DNA of 64,000 nucleotides from DATADW01 sp963733905 (GCA_963733905.1 CAVTEU010000008.1:248001-312000), one strand, 5' to 3'; positions 1 to 7,295 are shown, counted from the stretch's first letter. The notes: generated by a model not told the origin, from the sequence alone. Translations and numbers: made by a program.

Positions 1-430
1 CATCGGCACACACCAGGAGATCACCCTCGACCGATTGGCCGTCGAAGAGCCGCATGACCACACCCGACGGCGCCGGCTCGAAGCCGACCATCTCGCTCCC
101 CAGGTGATACCGGCTCTCGTCGAAGGCGCCGAGCAGGGCTCGGTACAACGTGCTCCAACCGGTGAAGCGGTACCCATCAGGGTCGGCCGAGATGACCCGG
201 CCGGCATGGTCGAGGTACGTCCAATACTCGAGCCGTAGGCTGACCCGGCGCTCCTCGCCGCCTCGCTCGACGAAATACCGCTCGGTGACCGGGAGCACCA
301 CGATCCCTGCTCCCCGGTCGCGTAGCGGATGCGGAGATCGCTCGTAAACGTCGACGTCGCACCCCAGTTCGGACAACAGGACGGCAGCGGTGAGACCACC
401 GATCGAGCCGCCGGCGACGAGAACCTTCAT
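1..430 (-). CDS. FAD-dependent aromatic monooxygenase, N-terminal part
   Basis: The gene starts at the ATG at 430-428 and runs off the window, so only about 143 N-terminal residues are visible. They open with a Rossmann FAD-binding motif, GGSIGGLTAA (residues 6-15), followed by VYERSP at the end of the second beta strand and RGAGIVVLP. This layout is typical of group A flavoprotein hydroxylases. The stretch around GWSTLYRALLGAF resembles 2,6-dihydroxypyridine 3-monooxygenase-like members, which hydroxylate aromatic rings with NAD(P)H and oxygen. The substrate cannot be read from this fragment. The cupin, hydrolase and RidA genes next to it fit a role in ring catabolism, which is inference. 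No frame break is seen in the visible part. Confidence 0.8.
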   Translation of the reverse strand, partial: MKVLVAGGSIGGLTAAVLLSELGCDVDVYERSPHPLRDRGAGIVVLPVTERYFVERGGEERRVSLRLEYWTYLDHAGRVISADPDGYRFTGWSTLYRALLGAFDESRYHLGSEMVGFEPAPSGVVMRLFDGQSVEGDLLVCAD

Positions 431-439
431 CAGCCCGTG

Positions 440-667
440 GGGGGGACGACCCCCCCTACACCCCCCCGCCGGCCCGCACTCAACGACCTTTCACAGAGAG
501 GGCGCCATGACACACGAGCGCCAGACAAACCCCTCACCCCACCCAACTCGACCGGGGGGACGACCCCCCCTACACCCCCCCGCCGGCCCGCACTCAACGA
601 CCTTTCACAGAGAGGGCGCCATGACACACGAGCGCCGGCCAAACCCCTCACCCGACCAACTCGACGG
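440..667. repeat. Tandem duplication of about 114 bp
   Basis: Two adjacent copies (440-553 and 554-667) are almost identical, with two substitutions near the middle and a small difference near the end. Each begins with a G-run/C-run hairpin (six G, ACGA, seven C) and a second C-run, followed by a stretch containing CTTTCACAGAGAGG. Copy 2 contains the last codons and the stop (648-650) of the cupin gene on the minus strand, so copy 1 carries a matching pseudo-3' end. The duplication therefore arose from the cupin 3' end and its downstream spacer. The hairpin could act as a transcription terminator or a REP-like element. Confidence 0.85.
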
Positions 668-1013
668 TGACGAAGCGGAGCACGGTGTCGCCGACATTCT
701 CGAGGTCGTGGATCATGACGTCGTCCGGGGAGTGCATGAGGAACATGGTGTCGCCATCGGAATAGTCCCTGACCAGGTAGCGGCCATCGTCGAAACGCTG
801 CAATCCCCGACTGCCGGAGACGACGGTCCAGAAGTAGGGACGGGTATGCGCATGGAACGGTCCCCGCTCGCCGGGTTGCAGCGTGATGTCCCAAACCCGG
901 ACCCTCTCGTTCTCGAAACGGAGCGTCGTCCCCACATCCAGGTTGCGCGGCGCTTCGGACAGTTCCCCCTCGAACTCGGCTGGGTCGAACCGCCCCTCAT
1001 CGATGATGGTCAT
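648..1013 (-). CDS. Small single-domain cupin protein
   Basis: This 121-residue protein has one cupin barrel. The first metal motif is visible as FHAHTRPYFWTVVSG (H-x-H with following aromatic residues), and the second half carries the usual G-D-T turn (SDGDTMFL) before the final strands. The length is normal for a single-domain cupin. Such proteins include small dioxygenases, isomerases and simple binding proteins, so no reaction can be assigned. It lies between the FAD monooxygenase and the alpha/beta hydrolase on the same strand, four bases from the hydrolase stop, so the three probably share a transcript. Its 3' end is part of the tandem duplication at 440-667. Confidence 0.8.
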   Translation of the reverse strand: MTIIDEGRFDPAEFEGELSEAPRNLDVGTTLRFENERVRVWDITLQPGERGPFHAHTRPYFWTVVSGSRGLQRFDDGRYLVRDYSDGDTMFLMHSPDDVMIHDLENVGDTVLRFVTVELVG

Positions 1014-1017
1014 TCGC

Positions 1018-1824
1018 TCACCTCCCTTTGTCGCTCAGTCCCAGGAACGGCCCGATCGCAGCGATGAACCTCGCTGGGTCCTGCAGCTGCGGAGCGTGGC
1101 CGAGGCCATCGAGTCGGATCATTTGCGAACCGTCGATGATGGCGTGGAGTTGCTCTGCCATCGCCGGTGGTGTCGCTGTGTCCTCACTCCCCACGACGAT
1201 CAGCGTCGGGTTGCTGACGGTCCCGGCAGTGGTCGAGTAGTCCACCGCGGCCAGCGCGTCACACGCCGTGGCGAACACATCGGGAGGCGTCGATAGGAAT
1301 ATCCGGCGCCGCTCGTCGGCGTCCTCGGGGTGCGAATCGAGGTATTCGGGGGGGAAGATCCTCGCCAGCGCCCGTTCCGCCACCGCCTCCATCCCGCCCT
1401 CGGCGACGGCGGCGGCCATCGCCGGAAAGGCCTGGCCGGCTGGTGCAGGGAAGACGGCGCCACATCCCACCAGGACGAGGCGGTCGAACCGATCGCCATG
1501 ACGCACCGCGGTCCCGAGGGCGACGAACGCCCCGAGCCCGTTCCCCATGATCGCCGTGGTCGCCGGGTCGAATCCACCATCGTCCAGCATCTGCCCCACC
1601 ACATCGGCGTATGCGTCGATCGAAGGCGCCGCCGGCGGCGTCGATCCGAATCCCGGCAGATCGATGGCATACACCGTCCATCCGGTCGCCAACGGAGGCA
1701 GGACACGATCGAAGACGCCCCGGTCGGTGAGGAGCGAGTGGAGCAAGATCAGCGCCGGCCCGTCGCCAGTTCTCAACGCCGACACCTCGCCAATCCTCTC
1801 CTCAATTTTCTCGTCGGCAGTCAC
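1018..1824 (-). CDS. Alpha/beta hydrolase-fold protein lacking the usual serine
   Basis: The 268-residue protein has the alpha/beta-hydrolase order. An oxyanion-hole region reads LILLHSLLTDRG, the nucleophile elbow region is AIMGNGLGAFVALG, a late Asp is in VGSEDTATPP and the His is in LGHAPQLQ. The nucleophile position of the G-x-S-x-G elbow is Gly here (GNGLG). The codon is GGG, more than one change from the common Ser codons, so a simple read error is unlikely. It may be a non-hydrolytic relative or use other chemistry. I start at GTG 1824 because the longer open frame would overlap the divergent peroxiredoxin gene. It resembles ring-cleavage product hydrolases and has no frame break. Confidence 0.8.
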   Translation of the reverse strand: MTADEKIEERIGEVSALRTGDGPALILLHSLLTDRGVFDRVLPPLATGWTVYAIDLPGFGSTPPAAPSIDAYADVVGQMLDDGGFDPATTAIMGNGLGAFVALGTAVRHGDRFDRLVLVGCGAVFPAPAGQAFPAMAAAVAEGGMEAVAERALARIFPPEYLDSHPEDADERRRIFLSTPPDVFATACDALAAVDYSTTAGTVSNPTLIVVGSEDTATPPAMAEQLHAIIDGSQMIRLDGLGHAPQLQDPARFIAAIGPFLGLSDKGR

Positions 1825-1859
1825 AGGCCACGCTCCCACCCAACTAGCTTCCCGCCACC

Positions 1860-2330
1860 ATGGAGGTTGGAGACAAGGCGCCGGGCTTCTCGCTGCGGCA
1901 GACCTTCGAGGAGACGGTGACCCTCGACGAGTTGATCGCCCAAGGACCACTGCTGCTGGCGTTCTATGTATTCGACTTCGGCCATGTCTGAAGCAGTGAG
2001 CTGATCCAGTTGGGTCAGATCGAATCGGACGTCGAGGAACTCGGAGGGAGGGTCGCCGCCATTGCGGTGACCGCTACCTTCTCCCAGATGGCCTTCACCA
2101 CGCACCTCGATGTCGGCTTCCCGCTGCTCTCCGACTGGGGCGGCGCCACCGCAGAGGCTTACGAGGTCCGCTACGACACCTGGAAGGGTCACGCCGGCAT
2201 CGCCAAACGATCGATCTTTGTCATCGACCGGGACGGAGTGATCAGGTACAGGTGGGTCACCGACGACGCTCTCCAACTCCCCGACCTTGGCGAGGCTCTC
2301 ACCGCCCTCGCCGAGACGAGTGCGACATGA
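1860..2330 (+). CDS. AhpE-like peroxiredoxin, predicted selenoprotein (Sec44)
   Basis: Reading from the ATG at 1860 gives a 156-residue thioredoxin-fold peroxiredoxin with one internal TGA at 1989-1991, in the same frame as all the rest. The order of blocks matches AhpE/BCP-type enzymes: EVGDKAPGFSLR, PLLLAFYVFDFGHV, then TGA, then SSELIQLGQIESD, GFPLLSDW, and GIAKRSIFVIDRDGVIRY. The TGA falls exactly where AhpE has its peroxidatic Cys (FTGICQGEL versus FGHV-U-SSEL). A hairpin fitting bacterial SECIS rules follows it. The enzyme would reduce peroxides in the cytosol through a selenol. The Thr usually three residues before the Cys is Gly here. No resolving Cys or clear Shine-Dalgarno is seen. 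The stop overlaps the ridA start (ATGA). The alternative is a Cys gene with one wrong base. Confidence 0.8.
1998..2021 (+). promoter_or_regulatory. Candidate bacterial SECIS hairpin
   Basis: Sixteen bases after the TGA at 1989-1991 is a four-base loop, AGTT (2008-2011). It is closed by a seven-pair stem, CTGATCC (2001-2007) with GGGTCAG (2012-2018), with a single U-G wobble. After one mismatch the helix continues with two more pairs (1998-1999 with 2020-2021). Known bSECIS rules ask for a small apical loop with a G in its first two positions, 16-37 bases after UGA; this hairpin meets both, at the short end of the range. It would recruit SelB carrying Sec-tRNA. Confidence 0.7.
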
Positions 2331-2725
2331 GCCGTGTTCCGGTTGAACCCGATGGAGTGGCACCGCCGGGCGGTCACTATTCGCACGGTGTGGTAGCGGC
2401 TCAGGGCACGACGATCTATGCCGCCGGGCAGGTCGCTCTCGACGAGAACGGAGCGCTGGTGGGGGCCGGTGACGTGGCTGCTCAGGCAAGACAGGTCCTG
2501 GTCAACCTCCGTCGGGTCCTCGAGGCGGCGGGGGCGACGCTCGACGACGTGGTCAAGACGACGGTGTATCTCACCGATCTCGATTTCCGAGGCCCAGTCA
2601 ACGAGGCCCGCTCGGAGGCGTTCACCGCACCACCACCCGCAAACACCCTCCTGGTGGTCAGCAGCCTCGCTCTTCCGGAGTTCCTTGTCGAGATCGAGGC
2701 GGTGGCGGTGATCCCCTCGGGCTGA
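2327..2725 (+). CDS. RidA/YjgF-family protein without the catalytic Arg
   Basis: This 132-residue protein has the RidA fold signature: YSHGVVAAQGTTIYAAGQVALD near the start and FLVEIEAVAV at the end. RidA enzymes hydrolyse reactive enamine/imine intermediates; some relatives are 2-aminomuconate deaminases. The Arg that marks the hydrolytic RidA group (in a P-A-R-S/T setting) is Asn here (PPANTLLVV), so it belongs with the non-canonical Rid groups and its reaction is open. Its ATG overlaps the stop of the peroxiredoxin by two bases, so the two are translationally coupled. The frame is open further upstream, but that part lies inside the peroxiredoxin. Confidence 0.85.
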   Translation: MSRVPVEPDGVAPPGGHYSHGVVAAQGTTIYAAGQVALDENGALVGAGDVAAQARQVLVNLRRVLEAAGATLDDVVKTTVYLTDLDFRGPVNEARSEAFTAPPPANTLLVVSSLALPEFLVEIEAVAVIPSG

Positions 2726-2747
2726 CCAGCCCCACTCAGCCACTTCG

Positions 2748-2776
2748 TTGACAAGCTCTGCAAGCGATTGTATACC
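2748..2776 (+). promoter_or_regulatory. Sigma-70-type promoter
   Basis: TTGACA at 2748-2753 is followed, after exactly 17 bases, by TATACC at 2771-2776. A transcript would start near 2783. The promoter could serve the M24 peptidase gene at 3034, or the small open frame beginning at the ATG at 2787 as a near-leaderless message. The segment CGATTGTATAC across the -10 box resembles sequences at about 4904 and 5407 and could be an operator half. Confidence 0.6.
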
Positions 2777-2786
2777 TGGATCCTAT

Positions 2787-2993
2787 ATGGTGCAGGATTC
2801 CCCTCGCCAGCCACCGTCCTGGGTAATCCTCGCTGTCAAGGGATGCGGCGCCCGCAGGGCCCAGGCCTACAGGCGACCGGCGCCGAAGAGCCGCACTGGT
2901 GAGATTTCCGGCTGGGTGTTCTTCATCCTGTCGATCGCCTACCTCATCATCCAGTTCAACCCTGCGACCATGCAGTGGAACATGGATCTGTGA
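2787..2993 (+). CDS. Possible small membrane-anchored protein
   Basis: This is a 68-residue open frame in the 307-base space between ridA and the M24 gene. Its N-terminal half is basic and unremarkable, and its C-terminal part has one convincing hydrophobic stretch (GWVFFILSIAYLIIQF) followed by a short polar tail. It begins just after a good promoter. I do not recognise it. It could be a real small protein, a transporter remnant or chance. Nothing else coding is seen in this interval. Confidence 0.3.
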   Translation: MVQDSPRQPPSWVILAVKGCGARRAQAYRRPAPKSRTGEISGWVFFILSIAYLIIQFNPATMQWNMDL

Positions 2994-3033
2994 GGACTAG
3001 GCCGCAAGAGTCGGCCCAACATCGGAGGTGAGG

Positions 3034-4253
3034 GTGAGCGGATACGCCCGTGGGCCGTTCAGGGTGGATTGGGAGGACCGGTTCGATGTCTCGAGGCTGA
3101 GAGGCGACCGGGTCCAGCGGGCGCACGAGGCGTTGGCGGACTCGGGGATGGATGGTCTTCTCGTCTGGAAGGACGAGAACGTCCGCTACCTGACATCGCT
3201 GCGCGCCCAGCTCATCGCAGGTAAGACCACCTCGCTCAACGGCGCCCTGCTTCTCCCCGGCCAGGAGCCGATCCTCCTCAGCTCGGGCGGCGAGGTGGAC
3301 AAGGTGCGCTTCGGTATGTCGTGGATCGGCGAGGTGCACGCCGTCCCCATCATGGAGCAACGCGAACTTGTGGACGGGTTCGTCGAGAAGATCCTGGGCG
3401 GCATCCTCAAGGAGCGAGGGCTCACCTCGGGGCGCCTCGGCGTGGACCAGGCCAACCTCTCCTTCATCGAGTCAATGCGGCACCACCACCCCGACCTCGA
3501 GTTGGTCGACGGTGACACCGTGATGCAGCAGGCGCGTTGGGTGAAGACCGAGGACGAGATCGTGTCATCGAGGAGGCGTGCGCCATCGGCGACTCGGTGA
3601 CCCAGCGTGCCCTCGACGAGGCACGGCCGGGGCGACGCGAGCTAGAGGTGGCCGGCGACGCCATGCAGACGCTTTTCCATCTCGGGGGGGAGATGGCCCA
3701 CGTCATCACCCCGTACGTCGCCTCGGGCGAGCACATGTCGCCGCCCCACCGGCTCGCCACCGACAAGATCATCCGCAACGGTGACCTGTGTTTCATCGAC
3801 ATCGGTGCGATGTGGAACGGCTACTTCGCCGACATAGGACGGACCACCGTTGTTGGCCGGCCGTCAAAGCGCCAGCAACAGGTTTACACGGCCGTCTACC
3901 AGGGGCTCATGGCGGGTCTGGAGACGATGCGACCCGGCCAGACCAACCAGGACACGGCCAACGCCATCATCTCCAAGATCGCCGAGCACGGGTTGGAGGA
4001 TCATCTCTTCAGCCTCTTCATCGGGCACGGGATCGGTATCGGCGCCAACGAGCCGCCCTATATCGGCGAGACACTGCCCGGAGCGACGGTCTACGAGTAC
4101 CAACCCAACATGGTGTTCGCCGTCGAACCACTGGTCTGGGTCCCAGACGTCCGAGGAGGGGGCGGCGTCCGCATCGAGGACATGGTCCTCATCACCGAGG
4201 GAGATGCGCGCGTCCTATCCCGGGTGGAGTACGAGGACCGTCTGCTGATCTGA
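3034..4253 (+). CDS. M24-family metallopeptidase (Xaa-Pro dipeptidase/creatinase type)
   Basis: An N-terminal creatinase-like domain (DENVRYLTSL region) is followed by a pita-bread catalytic domain. All five metal ligands are visible: two Asp in CFIDIGAMWNGYFADIGRTT, His in IGHGIGIG, Glu in FAVEPLVW and Glu in VRIEDMVL. The enzyme would be a cytosolic dinuclear-metal hydrolase of X-Pro peptides or a related amidine or amide. One frame break near 3562-3567 (after the residues EDEI) splits it; restoring one base joins EDEI to VIEEACAIGD. I start at GTG 3034, five bases after GGAGG, instead of GTG 3028. A second M24 gene lies at 15490-16743 and shares the opening DWEDR motif. Confidence 0.85.
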
Positions 4254-4257
4254 GATT

Positions 4258-4830
4258 TCAGCTCACCGACACCGGCGCCAAACCGGCGGTGGTGTCTCCG
4301 AGATACTCGCGGTGACCCAGCCCGAGCGTCTTGATCCACCGCTGCTGGCCGACGGTGAGGGCGATGAAGTACCCCAGTTCCACCAGCTGGGGCTCGGTGA
4401 AGTGACGGTGCAGGTCGTCCCAAACCTCGTCGTCAGCCAATGACGAGTCCCATGCGATCGCCTGCGCCCACCGCAGCGCCGCTCTCTCCCGGTCGGTGTA
4501 TCGATCGGAGCGCTCGAAGTCGACCATCTCGTCGAGCTTGGCCTCGGTGACACCCTGGTCCTTGGCGGCCTCGGAGCGCTGCGCTCCGCAGTAATCGCAC
4601 TCCACCGTCTTCGAGACGTAGAGACGGCACAACTCCTTGACGGCGTTGTCGAGCACCCCGTCATGGAAGGCGGTTCGCCAAGTGGCGGTGAAGGTCTCGA
4701 GCACCGCAGGGACGTGTGCCCGTACGGCCTGGCTCTCGGGGCGCGGTGTCCCCCGCTGCCTGGCGTACTCGAGGTACTCCTGGCTCTTCGGGTCGAGCGT
4801 GTCGAAGTCGACGTAGCTGATACGCGGCAT
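4258..4830 (-). CDS. AhpD-like carboxymuconolactone decarboxylase-family protein
   Basis: This 190-residue all-helical protein has the AhpD redox motif E-C-D-Y-C-G-A-Q (C-x-x-C), preceded by RLYVSKTVE and followed by EAAKDQGVTEAKLDEM. AhpD-type proteins are small thiol oxidoreductases or peroxidases that can supply electrons to peroxiredoxins. It may therefore work with the nearby predicted selenoperoxiredoxin, though they are not in one operon. The frame is intact and its GC-rich start is preceded by a purine-rich GAGGAG box. It converges with the M24 gene four bases away. Confidence 0.85.
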   Translation of the reverse strand: MPRISYVDFDTLDPKSQEYLEYARQRGTPRPESQAVRAHVPAVLETFTATWRTAFHDGVLDNAVKELCRLYVSKTVECDYCGAQRSEAAKDQGVTEAKLDEMVDFERSDRYTDRERAALRWAQAIAWDSSLADDEVWDDLHRHFTEPQLVELGYFIALTVGQQRWIKTLGLGHREYLGDTTAGLAPVSVS

Positions 4831-4880
4831 GGCTCATCCTCCTCGTCTCCTCGTCACCCTATCGCTTCCCGGACAACTCA

Positions 4881-5150
4881 GTGGCTTGTCAGGTGCGTCT
4901 GCAATCGATCGTATGCTCGCTCATCGAACCCGGCCTGACGATCGAAATAACGCCTCAGGTGATAGCGGCCGTCTCGGTGGCGGCGTTTCTCATCGGGCTG
5001 ACAAAGGCAGGGCTTGGCGGTGGGCTCGGTCCCGTCATCACCGCGGTGATGATCCTGACGATGCCGGTGGAAGTCGCCCTCGGCATCCAGCTGCCGATGT
5101 TGATCGTGGGCGACATCTTCTCAATCGGCGCCCATTGGCGGAAATGGAGC
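4881..5150 (+). pseudogene. TauE/SafE (TSUP) transporter, N-terminal fragment
   Basis: About 90 residues of a TSUP-family permease are readable: a first hydrophobic helix with AAVSVAAFLIGLTKAGLGGG, a second with VITAVMILTMPVEVALGIQL, then GDIFSIGAHWRKW. TSUP proteins normally have about 250 residues and move sulfite, sulfoacetate or similar anions. Here family resemblance stops at about 5150. In another frame, unrelated sequence continues to a stop at 5338. The gene is therefore broken, by deletion or by an assembly join. The exact start is unclear (GTG 4881 or a later codon). Confidence 0.6.
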
Positions 5151-5338
5151 CGCCCGGCGGCGCCAAGCCGTACGAACGTCTCCAGAAGACCCTGCGAGCT
5201 GACATCGACGAGGATGCCTGGGCCACGCTTTACTCGACCGTTAGCCGACCGTTCCCCAAGCCCGAGACCGGCCGCATCGCAGTCAAAGTGATCAACCACT
5301 ACGGCGACGAGGTGATGAAGGTCTACGAGGTCGGTTGA
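5151..5338 (+). pseudogene. C-terminal remnant of another gene, possibly a DNA methyltransferase
   Basis: In a different frame from the TSUP fragment, about 60 residues end in IAVKVINHYGDEVMKVYEV and a proper stop. This tail resembles the C-terminus of adenine-specific DNA methylases found with restriction systems. That is recalled family knowledge and not certain. No catalytic N-terminus is present. The direct join to half a transporter suggests a past deletion that removed the end of one gene and the start of the next. Confidence 0.45.
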
Positions 5339-5411
5339 TCCCTTCTCCTCGAGATTTCTTCTCGGATTCGGCCATCAAGGGTCTAGATCCTGTCACTGTG
5401 TCTGACATACA

Positions 5412-5429
5412 ATCGAACACATGTTCGAT
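5412..5429 (+). promoter_or_regulatory. LexA-type SOS box
   Basis: TCGAACACATGTTCGA (5413-5428) is a perfect inverted repeat with eight-base arms (ATCGAACA and TGTTCGAT) around CA. It fits the Gram-positive/actinobacterial LexA consensus CGAAC-N4-GTTCG. The start codon of the DUF222/HNH gene (5421-5423) lies inside it, so bound LexA would block the gene's start region. A TACAAT that could be a -10 box lies at 5408-5413. Confidence 0.75.
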
Positions 5430-6700
5430 ACGGTCAAACGAGCGCTCGCCGAGAAGCGTGCTCCCCGATGGGTTGGCGGAGATGGCGGCCGGGTTCCGAA
5501 CTGGCAGTGGTGCTCGGCCGGATCGACCGCTCGATGCTCAACGGCCACGAGATGGTGATCGTGCTCCAAGCCCGAGCCCGGCAGGTTGCCCACTACCAGG
5601 CAGGAGATGTACGCCGACATGATGGAGGTGGCCCTCTCCCCAGCAGGCGACGCCGCATCACGCCCGGAGCGGATCAACAACGTTGGACGAGGACTCCTCA
5701 GCCGAGATCGGCGCCGCCCTTCATCTCACCCGTAGAGCCGCCGACATCGCACTGGGGATCGCCTGGGACCTGGTGGAACGGCTCCCCCAAGTGGGGCAGG
5801 CGCTCTCCGAGGGACTGATCGACCTCCCCGGGCCCGGGTGATCTGCGAGCACACCGGTCACCTCACAGAGGACCAGGCCCGCGAAGCGGCCCGGGTGGTG
5901 CTTCCCGAAGCACCGGGGCTGACCACCGGTCAGCTGGCCGCCCGGCTGCGCCGTCTCACCGATCACAGTGGATCCCGAGGACGCCGGCACCGCTACGAGA
6001 CAGGTGTCGAGGAGCGGAGGGTGATCGGGGAGTCCAACCCCGACGGCACCGCCAACCTGCTGGCGTTGAACCTCCCCCCGGAATCGGTCGCCGCCATGCT
6101 GGAGCGGGTCAACCGGTTGGCCAAGGGAGCCAAGCACCGAGGGTGACGAGCGCACCATCGACCAGATCAGGGCCGACGTGCTTCTCCGACCTGGTCACCG
6201 GGAGAGGCACTTCACCCGGACTCCGCCGGGTCGGTGGACATCACCGTCGACCTGGCCACCCTCACCGGATTGTCCGAGGTGCCCGGGGAGATCCCGGGGT
6301 GGGGACCGGTCATCGCCGACATCGCCCGCCAAGTCGCCGTCGCCAACGAACGGGGTCAGTGGCGGGTCGAGCGTCACCGACCCGGAAACCGGGGAGGTGG
6401 TGTGGAACGGGACCACCCGGAGACGACCCACAGCCACCGAACGCCGCTACATCCAGGCGCGGCAACCGGTGTGTGTCTTCCCCGGGTGCCGCATGCCCGC
6501 CCGGGACAGCGACCTCGACCACACCAGCGACTACGCCAAAGGTGGTCCGACCCACCCCCACAACCTCGGACCGCTCTGCCGCCACCACCACCGCTTGAAG
6601 CACGAGGCTGGGTGGAAACTCGAACAACCCACACCAGGACACGTTCATCTGGACCAGCCCACTCGGGCACACCTACCACTCACCGGACCGGGCGCCCTGA
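5421..6700 (+). CDS. DUF222/HNH endonuclease (13E12 type), several frame breaks
   Basis: The DUF222 helical domain is readable in pieces: RIDRSMLNGHEMVIVLQARA, then EIGAALHLTRRAAD and EGLIDLPRARVICEHT. The C-terminal HNH domain is intact: CVFPGCRMPA, DLDHTSDYAKGG, HNLGPLCRHHHRLKHE. The normal ending of the family (FIWTSPLGHTYH and a TGA at 6698-6700) is found in yet another frame. At least six frame changes occur in 1.28 kb, more than in most neighbours, so true decay is possible besides sequence error. Members of this family are common in actinomycetes, often as repeats, and in mycobacteria some are SOS-controlled, which fits the LexA box over the start codon. The DNA target is unknown. Confidence 0.75.
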
Positions 6701-6701
6701 G

Positions 6702-7212
6702 CTATGACCCGGTTTGTCCGGCAGCCACCCTCCATTCGTGGTCGGTGGTGGCGTCGGCAGCCATGGCGGCGTGTGACTGTTCCTCGGTGAGCTCGTGGAC
6801 CAGGCAGAACTCGTTTCCAAACGGGTCCTGCATCACGGCCCAGTCGATCAGGGGTCGGTGATCCTTGTGAGACCCGGGTCTTGGGTACAGGCTCGGTGGC
6901 TTCTTGACGCTGCCACCCAGGGCCACGATCTCCTCGATCGCCGAGTCGATGCCGTTGTTCGGAGTGATGTCGATGTGAACGGCGTTCGTCGTGTCATGCG
7001 ACGGTGTGGCCACCTCGACCGGAGCGTTGTCGGTGCGTTGCAGAATTATCTCGTGCTTCCGAGGATCCTTGGTGCCCAGATACCCGAGCCAACCGTGCCA
7101 GCCGTCCGGCGATCCGATGATCTCGAGCCCGGTGACCGCCGACCAGAACCGGTAGGCCGACCGTCAGGTCGGTGACGTTGATGACGACGCAACGCAGTTC
7201 GCCGATTCCCAT
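6702..7212 (-). CDS. VOC/glyoxalase-family protein
   Basis: The protein starts MGIGELRCVVINVTDL and, after a frame break near 7152, continues FWSAVTGLEIIG and later HIDITPNNGIDSAIEEIVALGG and WAVMQDPFGNEFCLVHE. This is the usual paired beta-alpha-beta-beta-beta plan of the vicinal-oxygen-chelate fold, about 170 residues in all. The D-P-F/E-G-N-E-F-C-L-V ending is the second metal-binding block. VOC proteins include glyoxalases, dioxygenases and antibiotic-binding proteins; this one is of the short glyoxalase-like kind with no assigned substrate. Confidence 0.8.
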
Positions 7213-7295
7213 CGCAGCGTTCCTCCGAGTCAGACCAGGACGGTAGTTCGGGCGGCTATCCCGGCACCGGGGCTCGGTGAACTACGGTCGACGCC

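Noticed and set aside
440..667. 114-bp tandem copies considered as a CRISPR array
   Set aside because: Only two direct units without spacers of constant length and with a gene end inside.
4881..5338. TSUP/methylase join considered as a real fusion protein
   Set aside because: The two parts are in different frames and each lacks its other half.
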